Assembly (NCBI RefSeq): GCF_026151205.1
Contig: NC_087081.1
Location: forward strand, 7,993,246 to 8,057,245
Direction: 5' to 3'
Origin: Bolinopsis microptera
Taxonomy: Eukaryota; Ctenophora; Tentaculata; Lobata; Bolinopsidae
DNA: 64,000 nt
In this document: positions 23,892 to 36,839 of the stretch, piece by piece
How positions within the stretch are numbered: position 1 is the first letter of the stretch
How the letters are laid out: each line of letters opens with the position of its first letter
Program-made: the position numbers and the translations under genes
The notes under the pieces: model-generated
Databases searched by the model: none
Told to the model about the DNA's origin: nothing
Seen by the model: only the letters and a program-made list of their open reading frames with translations

Positions 23892-24665
23892 CAGGGTGGG
23901 CCAAAAGTCAGTGGGCATGTGTTGGGCTTAATAGCTCTGCCGTGTTTTATATTTGAGAGCTGTTGATTTTCAGATGGCATACTGTACCTTCTGGTTCGAC
24001 GATTCCGTCGTCAAAATTTGAAAATTCGAATATTTTAGACCACGCCCATTCAAAATTAAAACACCTATATTGTTCTCTTTGAACATGCTGGACGCCTGAT
24101 TTTTTCAGAGACGGTAGATTATTAAATGTTGCATCTGATCTGAAAAAATTACGTGAAACGGATAAGAAATGACGAAGTTATCAAGCATTTTGTGTATCTC
24201 GTTAACAAAATTGACTGGGTGATTATGTGACACCGTGACACGACACCTTAATTGGGCAGCCTTAACGATTCCCATAATGTTTAATGGGTTGGTTAACGGG
24301 GTGACCTTATCACGTGATTAGGTAAGCCAATCACCTGATCACACGTAATGAATTAACTCGTTATGCTTCGTTTCTCGGCCATACGAGAAGCTACAACTGT
24401 AATTTGTTCAGGACAAACGTAATTCGAATGGCCAAACACAATTCAATAAAATTTAGCTCGTTCCGACTATCAAAACTATCAAATAAATGTAAAAATGAAC
24501 CTTCATTTGAAAAAAATGAACTCTAATATTTTTCGATTTGACAAATTCCTCGAACCAGTGGTGGTAGTAAGTCGTAACAGAAAGAATTATTTCAATTGGT
24601 CAATCAGTGACTACTGACTGAGCTATTAAGGCCAACGTATGCCCACTGACTTTTGGCCCACCCTG
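23892..24665. mobile_element. Mariner-like MITE with TA target duplication
   Basis: The ends match as inverted repeats for the first 27 bases, beginning CAGGGTGGGCCAAAAGTCAG, then continue with scattered mismatches for about 25 more. The element is bordered by TA on both sides (23890-23891 and 24666-24667). The 774-bp interior has no transposase ORF. TA duplication and CAGGGTGG ends fit the Tc1/mariner superfamily. Confidence 0.85.
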
Positions 24666-26197
24666 TAATATGCACTGCATAATAAGGGGTTCGTTTTAAA
24701 TTTTTGTACGCGAGAGAGAACGATAAGCTAAGGACAATATCCTGACTGTCCAAATGACTTGTTGAAATGAAATGGGAATGGTCTAGTCCTGTACTGCTTC
24801 CTTTTATTTTTATATTCGCTGAATACCAGTTAATTTTCATGCAAAAACGATCAACCAAATTATTTCATAAGGACCCAAATTAATAATAATTCCTTCTCAG
24901 ATTGAAACCAAGTCTCTTCACGAGCATTTTCAAAATTTTGTCGACAACTATAAACCCATTTAGAAAGAAACATCAAAAGATACTGCAATGATTCGATACA
25001 AAGATACAAGTAAAGCATAAAATATAAAACTGCTTTCAAAAACATTTAATCTAATAACACTTTAATAACAATCAAGCCACCTGACCATTTATGTTAAATT
25101 ATATCTAACGATAAACATTAAAATGCCCTGATCGCCATGCCTACTCAACCAACACAAAATCTCGGCCATGTTTAGTGTTTACAATTATATTGCTTCTTGC
25201 TCTATGGACTATTCAATTCAGCTCTACTTTAAGACTGGGCGGATACAACTTAAATATTATATACTCCTGATCGAAGAAAATATGCTTTATTTAATTTAAA
25301 ACTGCGATTCAAACTTCAAAATCTCAGCTCGATGCTTCACTCGAAAGCTAAATGACAAACGCTTTATAAACAACAACAGCGCCGTTATAAAGTTATAATA
25401 CACGTGTAAAGGTGTAAAAAAGACTCAGTACTATCAAGTTTAACTATATTGCAATGTTTATGAAGGAGCAAGTTAGAGTATATTGCTTTGTCACAATTGA
25501 CAGGGAGGTGTAAAACGTGTTATATGGTCCAGTATAGAATAAAGTGATTTATGAAGGAGCAAGTTAGAGTGACAGGAGGAGGAGGGGAGTATTGAGAGGA
25601 TATATTCGGTATTGACGAAAGCGATCACGCGATCATATGAACTTAGGAAGCTCATGGTATTGTGAAGGAGCAATGGTATTATATTTATTAATAAGTTAAT
25701 AGTTGTCGAGAACTTTGATGGTGTACTTTAATTTTTAAACATGTTAAAAATTGGGCTGAAATGGAATTCTTCATCAAATATGAGCGAGTCTGTCATAGTC
25801 CTTCAACGCATACAGGAGCGAAGCCGAGGGAGTAGAAAATAAAATACCTCGTACAAATGAATGGTATTAAAATCACATACAGAAAAGTTTTAACTTTTTA
25901 ACAAATTAATAAAAGAAGAGTGTTGGAGGTCTGTTTGGCAGAGTATTCATCTTTGTAGTTATAAAACTGACGTAGAAAAGTTCTTATACTCGATCTTCTG
26001 ACCAACCTGGAATTTAGCATGGAGGTCTGGTCGACACCACGTGACTTGTTAGTGACGTCATGATGACGTAATGGTCGATGTAAATTTTGAAGAACTTATA
26101 TATTTAAACTGAACTGAATATCGCACTTTATTTTAAATGTGAACCACGACACAAAATCGGTTAATCAAACGCTTTGGAATACCACGAAATAAATCTA

Positions 26198-26234
26198 AAC
26201 AAAAATAAAGTTATACTATAACTTTATTTTTGTT
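26198..26234. repeat. Perfect palindrome, 18-bp arms with one-base centre
   Basis: The arm AAAATAAAGTTATA, extended to 18 bases, is exactly mirrored around position 26216. As RNA it would form a tight hairpin; as DNA, a cruciform. It may be the remnant of a very small TIR element. Confidence 0.7.
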
Positions 26235-26604
26235 GAATTTATATAAATATCCACAGGATAAAACTAAAAGGGATCCGGATACACCTTTAATTTCAAGCCA
26301 ACATATGAATCGTAATCGTATCCATATTATATTTTAAACTTGACGGAATCCCCCCGACAACGGGGACAAAAACACGAAAAATTGACCCCTTCGTTCTGAC
26401 CAATTTCAGCTCACAAATGGAATTGAAACCTCGCGATTTTTAGCTTTTTAGCAAGGTTGTAGAACTAGAAAAAGGAAATGCGCCCGCGTTATAGCATTGT
26501 TAGAATTTTGATTTAGGCATTAGATTTTTTATAATTAACGTCGGAAGTGAGGAAAAATTGGCGATTGGAATAATGGCGTAATTTCATTAAATATTTACTG
26601 CGCC

Positions 26605-26617
26605 GTTGCTTAGCAAC
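26605..26617. promoter_or_regulatory. Possible RFX X-box (GTTGCTTAGCAAC)
   Basis: The 13-mer is an inverted repeat GTTGC-N3-GCAAC and matches the general RFX-factor X-box pattern. A second GTTAGCAAC...GTTGCC arrangement lies ~45 bp further on. No nearby ciliary gene was recognised, so use as a promoter element is a guess. Confidence 0.3.
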
Positions 26618-28907
26618 ATCAAAAGGTTGCACGTGCGCGATCAAGCACAGGTTAGCAACGCGCGTTGCCATGCTTTTATAGCATTATAGCATTATGATAC
26701 TTCATGACTAGGCACTAGCTCACATTTACTAAAGTACTGGAGTACTGGGGACGGAATGGGTGAATTGAAGTTTTATGATATAAAAATTAATCATATCAAG
26801 TCATTATTCAGTGGTCAGTGCCAAGTCGATCAAATAAAGAAATATCTCCTAATATGTTTATGTAATACCACTACCTGCAAATAAGTTTGGGGATAACAAA
26901 GAGATTGTATAGAAATCGTTTTGTGATAATGTCACAGGGTGCAGAGGAGCTTGACAGCATTTAAAATCCTGCCACAACTTTCAATTTCGACCGCAAAGAT
27001 TGATCCGATAATACGACAGTCAAAATTATTCATTAATGATTAAGTCTTTAAGTGATCGGGCCCGAATGGTGTATTAATACGGAGCCGATCGGGGCCTAAC
27101 GGAGCTAAACCAAACCAAACCGACCAATTTCTATAACGTTCACCATAACAGCCATTATACTATTATATAATTAGGCGATAGAAAAAACAAAAAAAAACAA
27201 AAAACAAAAAAACGGAGAAATAAAAATGTAGAGCACCTTAATACTTTAATATACAAAGTCAAAATTATTACTAGTACACGAAATTATCTGAGCCTATTAT
27301 TGAGCGCCATGCGATGTAAGGTACCTCGAGTTACTACCTCGAGTTACTACCTCGAGACTTACTCTAGCCAATTATAGTAAATAAGTAATAACATATCAAA
27401 ACATAACTAGATAACTGACCTCAAACTCTCAAATAAGGCGTTGAAACCGCTGCTTATGTGCTTAAAATGTGATAAAAATAAGTGATAGCCAAAGGGAGAG
27501 TTTTAAAAAGTTAAAAGTAGATCGTGGTAAATGTTATAACCGGAGTTAAAAAGTTAAAAGGTTAAAGTACAACGTTATGGCTTAATGCTCCGCGTGGATG
27601 AAATAACATGCAAAAATATAAATTATGTTTTTATATTATATTGTAGTATTGTGATTGGCATGTCAGCTTAGCAATATATAAAATGCACTGAGAAGATGAA
27701 ATGAGGTGGTACCACTAACTCACTAATGTCAATGAATTTCGAATGTGTAAATTTATGATCAAACATAAATGAATATTTACATTTATTATGAAAGAATCCA
27801 ATCATTTAAGTATTCATTATCAATAATTCGGTCACATATTTTGTACCATGTGTCTCAAAGTGAATTCAATTAAATCAAGTTAATTAAGAAAAATTGCCGA
27901 ATGTTTCCCGGTTTTCCCCGAACTGAAACAAAGTGCCGAATTCAACGAAATGTTTGCAAACTTTTGTCGAATTGCAAACATGGCATAAAAGAATGAAAGT
28001 CTCGAACTCAAAGGAAAGCTTCTTTCCTGAAAAGTACGGCGACCATTAAATCCTCTCGGCTCTTATCCTTTCTAAGTTTCTAGGTCAGGATCAGTGAAGC
28101 GAGATGTAATTCAATAAAAGTACCATCACGGCATACCGACCTCTGCCAGTGTGCTTCTCCGGCCTTGAAAATACCCGCCCTTGAGTTACATCTCAATTAG
28201 TTGATGGAGGAACTGATTGAATTTCTCAGCTTCAACCATTATGTGTCTGAAAATGAAAGCGCGTTGTCAGCAGCACTGGAATGCTACAGACAAAACTCAT
28301 AACCGCGTTTTAGTCTTACAATAAATATTTAACAATTTTGAATTTTCATTAAATTTACACATGATTGTCTTTTAAGGAGACGTATTTCAGCACGTATGAG
28401 GTCAAGGAGAAGAGCACGGATCTGCAGTTTTAAGGAGATTGTTGCTGTATGTGACACGAGACTTAATGGACGAGGGCATGTTTATTGAAATATTAAGTTT
28501 CGGAATTACCATCATAACCGTGCATGGCTGTTTTATGAAGTGCGAATAGTTTCAAAGTTATTGGGCCTAGGGAGCAAATCTTATTATGTTCAAATTAATA
28601 AGATGAGGAGTGGTCAGAAAGGGCATCAGATTACTCGGATAACGACGAAGGAGTTTACTGAATTAAAAATATAATGGCTGATCAGTTATCATTATAGACG
28701 TTTCAAACAGCTGTAAACTTTACATGAATAGGTATAAAGTATGCAGCTACACTTTGTGGAACACAAGGATAGAAGGATATATTTTGTAACTAACTTTAGG
28801 ATCAGACTGAACATAGCCGCAAGCAAACTGTCGTAAATAAGACAGTTAACTGGTGCAAATACGACAGGTATGTCAATAAAACTGCTGTATTAACCTGTCG
28901 TAAAATG

Positions 28908-30743
28908 GGTTCTTTTGCGATAGTCAAAACGCGACAACTAGCGCTGGATGGCGACAACTAGCGCTATCCAGCGCTAGTTGTCGCCATCTAGCGCTAGTTG
29001 TCGCTATCCAGCGCTGGATAACGCTATCCAGCGCAAAATATAAATTTTCGATAATCGCAATTGTCGCTATCCAGCGCTAGTTGTCGCCATCCAGCGCTAG
29101 TTGTCGCCATCCAGCGCTGGATATAAGCGACAACTAGCGCTGGCAAGCGCTGGCCATCGATGACCAGCGCAAAATGTTTGCGATATTACTCGTCAGCTAG
29201 CGCTGGCCAGCGCAATGTATCGAAATCATATTCATATACTTACGCTACGATATTACTGCCGTTCCCTGAGAAAACGCATTAAGTCACATCGATGTCATTT
29301 TGAGAAAATGGGACAAACGTGTTCGTCGTTTTTTAAGTAATTTTATTCGCATAAACGGGGTTAATTTTGACATCTATTTGTAAATAAATTATTGTCATAT
29401 GTCCTAAACATGCTTAAATGCATAAATTCACCAACACTGATCTACAAAAACCATTTTCCTCCAGAAAAACTGAACTATTTCCCATCCGCATTGGACTTAA
29501 TGCCTTTTCTGAGGGAATTGCGGACTTAATGCCTTTTATCAGGATCGATTTCAACCGATTCCTCTCTAGAAAGGCAGTAAGTCCATTTTTTCTCAGATAA
29601 AGTCAACACAGAAAATACAACATTTCTATATTTTTGATCATATCTTTGCAATATAATTATGTGGGCCTCCTGTGCATTGCAAGTAAGTAATATTGACGAA
29701 AAATGGATAATTTTTCGCTTAAAATGCCTATAACTTCTTAAACATCAAATATTTTGGAATAATTTTTACAGCATCGTATTCAGCTCGGTCAGACGCATTA
29801 ATTTGGGTAAAAATATTTAAACATACAATATTTAAAGCACCAAATTTTTCAAAAAATGTTTCAATAATTCACACAAGGGGGGACCCTTGTGTTCAGGTTC
29901 AAAAATTTTGAAAATAATATTATTTTAAATTTTGTAATAATAGTACCAAAATTGTTTGCTTGCTGAGCTGATTACGACCACATAAAAATTGTTTCGATAT
30001 AACTAAAACTGTGGAAGTTAAAGGCCAAAAACTATAAAAACTGCAAATAAAGTCTGGACTTAATGCCTTTTCTCAGGGAATCTCAAGGAACAGAAAAAGT
30101 TCCCTCAGAGAAGGCATTACAAATGGACTTAATGCCTTTTCTCAGGGAAGGTTTTGGAATAACGAGCTAAATATTCACGTTTTGTGTGACTTAATGCCTT
30201 TCGCGGCAGCTAAAACAGTATTTTGATAATTTGATTCATAGCTTAAGTTGTAGAGAATCTTCTCCTGATAATTTTGGTACCAATATCTCAAAATTTCGAA
30301 AAAATGGACTTAATGCGTTTTCTCAGGGAACGGCAGATTACTCGTCAGCCAGCGCTGGCCAGCGCAATATAGTTGCGATATTACTCGTCAGCTAGCGCTG
30401 GCCAGCGCTGGCCAGCGCTAGTCAGCGCTAGTCAGCGCTAGCCAGCGCTAGTTATCGAACTGTTTTCTGCGATGGCCAGTTGCGCTGGCCATCACAAACT
30501 ATCGGGTGCGACAGTGTCGCATAGCCAGCGACAACTAGCGCTGGATAGCGACAACTATAGCGCTGGATGGCGACAACTAGCGCTGGATAGCAATAATTAT
30601 CGAAAATTTATATTTTGCGCTGGATAGCGTTATCCAGCGCTGGATAGCGACAACTAGCGCTGGATGGCGACAACTAGCGCTGAATAGCGTTAGTTGTCGC
30701 CATCAAGCGCTAGTTGTCGCGTTTTGACTATCGCAAAAGAACC
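28908..30743. mobile_element. Fold-back DNA transposon with iterated GCGCTGG/TAGCGC termini
   Basis: Both ends begin GGTTCTTTTGCGATAGTCAA in inverted orientation, followed by ~300-400 bp of repeated words such as GACAACTAGCGCTGGA in both directions, so each arm can also fold on itself. An exact 8-bp target duplication GTAAAATG flanks it (28900-28907 and 30744-30751). GG-starting ends with 8-bp duplications occur in Merlin and some other superfamilies. There is no transposase; the middle is occupied by a second inserted element. Confidence 0.85.
29258..30336. mobile_element. Second TIR element nested in the fold-back transposon
   Basis: The ends are inverted copies of CCGTTCCCTGAGAAAACGCA and flank a ~1.08 kb interior with repeated GGACTTAATGCCTTTTCTCA words in both orientations (near 29487, 29522, 30055, 30125, 30306). 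ATTACT occurs on both sides (29252-29257 and 30337-30342), and the host sequence across the gap matches GATATTACTCGTCAGC found intact at 29170 and 30369. A 60-codon ORF (29418-29600) has no similarity. Confidence 0.65.
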
Positions 30744-30751
30744 GTAAAATG

Positions 30752-33054
30752 ACCAATTTATACAAATAAATGTTTCGTAGGAATACGAGAGCTATATAAA
30801 AAGTATCACTTCCAAAATAGAATTATAAGTTTCATAAACGCGACGAAACGTTTCACCAAATGTGGAACAAACTAAAAGTGTAACTCTACTTTCCACATTC
30901 ATTAAATTTTACCAGGGTAAGTACATGAGGGCTCCAATGCTCTATCTTACGGAGTTTACTTTGACCGCAGCCCCTACGAAGAAAAAGAAGAAGTATATAA
31001 AAGATATAAAGTACGGATTTGAATCTTTAGTTATAATAATGCACTTTTTCGTTTTGATCGACATATAGTTTTAAATTTGGTCGGCTGGAGTGAATGATAA
31101 TTGAGCTCGTAAGAAGACACAGGAAATGAAGCAAATGAGAAATAGGAACCGATCAACAATGCAAGCGGTAAAGAAAGTATGAGACTGATCAGGATGGATA
31201 GTTAGATTTGATGAAGGAGCATGGCTACGGGGGATAGAAGTCAAGCTGTGTAAATTAAACAAATTTTTTCGAAACACTATAATTATAAAGTATGTAATAT
31301 TTCAGACTCAAGCTCCAGACGATAAAATATGCGTTACGTTATAAAGTTATTCAATAACGATTTTAGTTAATCGAGTTGGATAATTACGCAATCGAATAAG
31401 ATCACTACGTAATTGAGTTAAGTTATTTCGTAATCAAGTCTCTGTTGTCACTATAATATGGTCATTTTTCTACTTTTTCCTTTATACTCGCTTACACTCG
31501 TAAAAACCTCGTAAAAAAAAGGTGATATAATGCAATTTTGCTTCATGTAAAAAAAATCAGGTTGAGACAAAAAGGAAAAATTCAGTTCGAAAAATATCCT
31601 GGTCAAATACTGTTAAATATATTCAACCTATACCTACGTAACGAGCTATATGACATGGTCCTTTTCTTGGAAATATTAGCTTTCATTCGTCTTTACTCAT
31701 TTTCATTCCATATCTGGACATTTTTCAACAGATGAGGAGGGAAAATATGAATATATTCACAATCCTAGATCTGCGGTTATAAACACTGATAGAATATTTA
31801 CATGAACATTTGCTGAATGTTATTTATTATTAGAATATGTTTATTTATATCTTCAAAAAGACCCTGGAACATGAAATCTTGTTATCATTAACCTACATTT
31901 AGCAGCAAACAGCTAAAAGTAAAGATCATCAAACAAAGAGTCAGGTTTGTACGCTCAATCGTTAAATACGTCATCAGACGAAAAGAGGATAGCAGAATCT
32001 TATCAAGTTATCAGGTCATTTTATTTGGAGGGACTGCTAAAAATCACCTGACATACCTAGTCCTACTTGCAAGCGTTGTGGAATGGTAAAACAACTGAAA
32101 ATGTAGAAATAGAAAGGTGTGATTTTTGGCAATAGCCCAATAATTCCGCAAAAAATTCTTTCTAAAATTCAAGCTTCAAAGTTAGCTAAAATTAGCCAGT
32201 AAAAGAGAAGTAAAATCGTCAAAATAAACAGATCGAATAGAATATTAATTACAGTACTAAAGTAAACAAAAACAAAATTGTTATGTCCGGTCTTTATGTC
32301 CGAAGAGACAAATTAAAAAAGAGGCTACACAACATATGTCAAGACCATTGGATTGTGCGCGATTCCCCGGGTGGTGACAGCCTTGGTCTGAAGTACTTGT
32401 ACCCTAATACCTTTGCAATTGTATGGGTCATATCCTTCATAAAATCATACTTTTTAAAACCTATTTTATTAAGTTATTATCTTATTGGATTAAACGCTCC
32501 TATAACCTTCTTTACGACCACCCCTGTTTATCCGAAGGGAGGGTATCAAAAAAGCTAAGCACGCAAGCTGACATAGAAGCTTACTCAAAATGTAGCCGTA
32601 AGCCGACATGCAACATAATTATGAGTATGTTAACAAACTACTGTGACGTCGGTGGAAAGCTTACAAGACCCTGGCTCGGAGAGGAGGAGGAAGGAGGGTT
32701 GGCAAAGTTAACATAAGAAAGTTAACTTTACTAGTTTACTGCCAGTACTCTTCTGTTAGGTAGAGGTAAAAGGTACGTGTAAAACTGTTAAAGACAAAAG
32801 AAAAGGTCTGTGATAGGCTCATGTTGAGCAGTTTTTATAGCTGTTACTTTATTTTCACACAACAGTGTGTTAAGTTTAGTTTAAATATGAATTCATACGT
32901 TCACATTAGTAGTACAAAGTTCTATTTCAGCTCTACTTCATGCGAACGCGAAACAAAACTTTTACGTTGCTGCCGTGATGTTACTTTTACGAAATACAAC
33001 ATGCACATAATACGGCTTTAGTCGTCACAAAGCAGGTACATATATTCGTAAGAT
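30752..33054. other. Non-coding between transposon and satellite; no gene recognised
   Basis: Short ORFs of 60-100 codons occur on both strands (for example 30862-31068 and 32283-32558), but none shows a known domain, consistent start context or exon structure. No repeat array is visible. Confidence 0.45.
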
Positions 33055-33942
33055 CTAGTAACCTAGTAACCAGCTGGTAACCTAGTAACCAGCTGGTAAC
33101 CTAGTAACCAGCTGGTAACCTAGTAACCAGCTGGTAACCTAGTAACCAGATGGTAACCTAGTAACCAGCTGGTAACTTAGTAACCAGCTGGTAACCTAGT
33201 AACCAGCTGGTAACTTAGTTACCCAGCTGGTAACCTAGTAACCAGCTGGTAACCTAGTAACCAGCTGGTAACCTAGTAACCAGCTGGTAACCTAGTAACC
33301 AGCTGGTAACCTAGTAACCAGCTGGTAACCTAGTAACCAGCTGGTAACCTAGTAACCAGCTGGTAACCTAGTAACCAGCTGGTAATCTAGTAACCAGCTA
33401 GTAACCAGCTAGTAACCTAGTAACCAGCTGGTAACCTAGTAACCAGCTGGTAACCTAGTAACCAGCTGGTAACCTAGTAACCAGCTGGTAACTTAGTAAC
33501 CAGCTGGTAACCTAGTAACCAGTTGGTAACTTAGTTACCCAGCTGGTAACCTAGTAACCAGCTGGTAACCTAGTAACCAGCTGGTAACCTAGTAACCAGC
33601 TGGTAACCTAGTAACCAGCTGGTAACCTAGTAACCAGCTGGTAACTTAGTAACCAGCTGGTAACCTAGTAACCAGCTGGTAACTTAGTTACCCAGCTGGT
33701 AACCTAGTAACCAGCTGGTAACCTAGTAACCAGCTGGTAACCTAGTAACCAGCTGGTAACCTAGTAACCAGCTGGTAATCTAGTAACCAGCTGGTAATCT
33801 AGTAACCAGCTAGTAACCTAGTAACCAGCTAGTAACCTAGTAACCAGCTAGTAACCTAGTAACCAGCTAGTAACCTAGTAACCAGCTAGCAACCTAGTAA
33901 CCAGCTAGTAACCTTATAAGCAGCTAGTAACCTAGTAACCGG
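33055..33942. repeat. 19-bp minisatellite TAACCTAGTAACCAGCTGG (about 45 copies)
   Basis: Head-to-tail copies, most of them exact. A variant with TAACTTAGTTACCCAGCTGG recurs at about 33213, 33530 and 33683, showing higher-order amplification. Units near the right end change to CAGCTAGTAAC. Each standard unit contains the palindrome CAGCTG. Confidence 0.95.
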
Positions 33943-34536
33943 TAGGTCTAAATATTTGTCAGTCGGAATGTACCCGACACATAAAATATTACGTTAAATC
34001 ATATAAAGGTTCGAGATATTTGGGTTTACATCATTAGCTCCATGGTGCATGGCATTCAGGCCGGTCTTACCAACTGTTCAAAATATTTCGTCATGGCGGT
34101 TATTTGAACAAGAAGTTTAGCATTCAGTCGAAACTTCGCGTGCTCAGAACGTCAAAAATATCTCCAATAAAGCAAAATCCTGACTCACAGAAACATCATG
34201 CTCACCAAAAGATAACTATTAGTTTATTTATGGGAAATTAAAATGGTTCAATGTAGTGAATTATATTTACAGAGACAAATAATACTCAAATTGCTTAAAA
34301 CATACGGAAAGGAATATGCAGGCCACCCACAAAGATACAGGTTTACTAGTTCAATATCACAAACCGCTATAATTGATATTATGCTTATAAGATAGTTAAA
34401 TTTTATCAAATATACTTAAACATATTTTTGCCGCCCAAAATTTTGCTATTGTCAAAAAAGGACATATAGGTCGGGCCTTCTTTTTGCCGCCCCTACAGCT
34501 TCTTGCCGCCCTGGGAGTATACTGTACCTTGTAGTT

Positions 34537-34800
34537 CTAGTAACCTAGTAACCAGTTCTAGTAGCCTAGTAACCAGTTCTAGTAACCTAGTAACCAGTTC
34601 TAGTAACCTAGTTATCAGTTATAGTAACCTAGTAACCAGTTCTAGTAACCTAGTAATCAGTTCTAGTAACCTAGTAATCAGTTCTAGTAACCTAGTAACC
34701 AGTTCTAGTAACTTAGTAATCAGTTCTAGTAACCTAGTAACCAGTTCTAGTAGCCTAGTAACCAATTCTAGTAACCTAGTAACCAGTTCTAGTAACCTGT
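34537..34800. repeat. 21-bp minisatellite TTCTAGTAACCTAGTAACCAG (about 12-13 copies)
   Basis: A second array about 590 bp after the 19-bp array. It shares the core CTAGTAACCAG, so the two arrays have a common origin. An open frame encoding SSSNLVT repeats runs along it only because 21 is divisible by three. Confidence 0.9.
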
Positions 34801-35068
34801 AAGTAAACGACAGGGATTATAGGGTTATAACAGTAGAATAAAAGGCAAAACAGTATAATGTATTCTGCCATTGTGGCCCGTCAGTCATACACATATCGAT
34901 AATGAAAATGATCAGTATAATTGGCACCTGCACCCTATATCTAATAGACTCTGTCTATGTACGGCTATTGTGCTGGATTGTATCGGCGTCGAATGGACTG
35001 CTTAGCCAACAATACAACCGACTAGCTTAGCGAGATTATCAAAATCGGTATGTACAGACTTATGTCTA

Positions 35069-35870
35069 CCTTATCGGACCTTATTTGGACGGACATTACT
35101 TGAACGGCTAAATTATGAACTGACATTAATATGAACGCTAGAAGGCTATCAAAACCATCATTATCAAAAGTCCGATTTTTTTTTCATCATTTTTTGACGT
35201 TTTTTAATTTTAGCAAATGATTTTTAAATCCATGTTTTTCATACAATATAATAAGCTTATCTGCGCTGTGCAGATAAGGTACAAAGCTACCTACAGGACT
35301 AAAATAGATACCGTCGGTCACATATACCTTGGGAGATATCCCGGTTTGTCTTCTACTTTATTGAGATAGGTGGTATGGTAGAAGGTATCGTAGCTGACAT
35401 AGGCCACCGAAGGTCGCCTATACCAAGTGGGGGGCTAGAGATAAAACTTAAGCTGTACTTTAGGCATTCAAGTATCTCTCTAGTAGAGCAGTTGGGATCG
35501 TCCATTGCCCGGTACGACTACGAGTTAGACAGACAACCAGTTGTAATAGAAAATGTGGAGGTAGAAGAAGCCGAAGATCAACTTCAAGATAGTGATAATG
35601 CAATAATGTGATATTTACAATTCAGAATGTTAAAATTTTATAATACCTTGTTTTTATTAATTCAACGATATAGTTTAGTTTAACTTTAATGATAGCTATT
35701 GAAATTGACTGAAATTAAAAAGTTGTCATATTCTGGATAAAAAGTTCGAAATGAAAAAAATGTTGAAAAAAATTCAACGGACTTTAACATTTTTATTTGA
35801 ACGGATATTAAAATGAGCGCTAGGGCCTCCAGCGTTCAAGTAATGTCCGTCCAAATAAGGTCCGATAAGG
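35069..35870. mobile_element. TIR DNA transposon (802 bp) with 38-bp perfect inverted repeats
   Basis: 35069-35106 and 35833-35870 are exact reverse complements, starting CCTTATCGGACC and containing TTGGACGGACATTACTTG. TA sits on both sides, consistent with a TA target duplication. Within the repeat the word GGACCTTATTTGGAC is followed by GGACATTACTTGAAC, so the end looks iterated. A single small ORF lies inside; there is no transposase. Confidence 0.85.
35375..35611 (+). CDS. Small ORF (78 codons) within the TIR element; unknown
   Basis: ATG 35375 to TGA 35611. The product has a basic N-terminal half (IGHRRSPIPSGGLEIKLKLY) and an acidic tail (VEVEEAEDQLQDSDNAIM). It is not recognised. It may be the remaining last piece of a transposase or an accessory protein, because the acidic tail followed at once by TGA looks like a true C-terminus. 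Confidence 0.35.
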   Translation: MVEGIVADIGHRRSPIPSGGLEIKLKLYFRHSSISLVEQLGSSIARYDYELDRQPVVIENVEVEEAEDQLQDSDNAIM

Positions 35871-35872
35871 TA

Positions 35873-36839
35873 TGTTAATTTCAATCATTGTACATTTCAA
35901 TCATAATACTCAATGAGATTATATCATACTATTTATATAAGACAAAGTGAATGTTCGGTATTTACGGACCGTATAATTCCGTAATCAAGTTTTGTAGAAG
36001 TGTAGGAGTCATATCAGAATATCGGCCCAATAAGTTGGACTTAAGTTGGTCTAAGTCGGCCCTGATTAGGCCTTGAGTCGGCACTATAAGTCAGCCTTAA
36101 TTTGGCCATAAGTCAGCCATAAGTTGATGCTAAGTCGGCCCGAACTATAAATATTCAAATATGAAATATAAAGTATGGTCGGAGCAAAACCAAAAATATG
36201 TCGCGCAAAGGTTGAAGTACGTGATTATTAATTACCTAATTAATTAGCCCTCGGGATAACGTTGTATTTGCATATTATGTGACAGATCTTAAACTCTTAA
36301 GCAGCATGAAAAGGGCGAGCAAAAGCTCATTTTAAAACTAGTCCTTGAAATTAATTTCAATTTCCTGCAGTAATAAGTGGCCTGGCAAAGTGCCAACACT
36401 GCCAACCTTATGACAGGATAGTAGGAAACTCAAACAGTGTTCCAAGGTTGCTTTGAACATCGATTTTACGGACTCACGGTTACTTCCAGATCTCTTTGAT
36501 TACTTTTCTTGTGCACATGAGGGCGTGATCATGCAGCTTGTTTCAGGGGCACATGCATCAAAGAATGAACACCTATTCTGGCTGAGCTCGGTCTGGCGGC
36601 AATCCGGCGTTTTGGCAGGCCCTTTTATGTACGTTATGAGGGTAAATGTTTATATTTACTGCAGCATATGTTAGGTGATCACTGTTTTATGTAAAGGTTT
36701 GCTCTGAATAAAAGTAGCATAAAGCATGCTTGTAGAAGTGACTTAAACGTGGTCAGACTTAGATTGCCGTACATGCGAGTCACTAAATTGCAATTGTGTG
36801 TAACACAACATGAGTGAATTGGAAATTTTAACTGGGAAG
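35873..36839. other. Non-coding upstream of the NB-ARC/TPR gene; degenerate repeats
   Basis: Contains a degenerate ~11-base TAAGTCGGCCC-type repeat (about 36024-36145) and a 73-codon plus-strand ORF (36453-36674) without similarity. No gene supported. Confidence 0.45.

Larger units (their letters stand above)
24668..28899. other. Long non-coding stretch; small repeats only
   Basis: 4.2 kb without a recognisable gene on either strand. It holds two copies of ATGAAGGAGCAAGTTAGAGT about 92 bp apart (25460 and 25552), a perfect 18-bp-arm palindrome (26198-26234), an X-box-like palindrome (26605-26617), a CCTCGAGTTACTA triplet repeat (27325-27356) and an A-rich run (27181-27215). It may contain unrecognised UTRs or non-coding RNA. 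Confidence 0.5.

Noticed and set aside
33055..33942. CRISPR-like direct repeats
   Set aside because: Units are contiguous with no variable spacers, in an intron-containing eukaryotic locus; it is a minisatellite.
34503..34802. 99-codon ORF of SSSNLVT repeats
   Set aside because: The 21-bp satellite period is a multiple of three, so an open frame arises without coding function.
36453..36674. 73-codon plus-strand ORF
   Set aside because: No recognisable motif and no acceptor/donor linking it to the NB-ARC/TPR gene; upstream in-frame stops before ATG 37449 argue against continuity.
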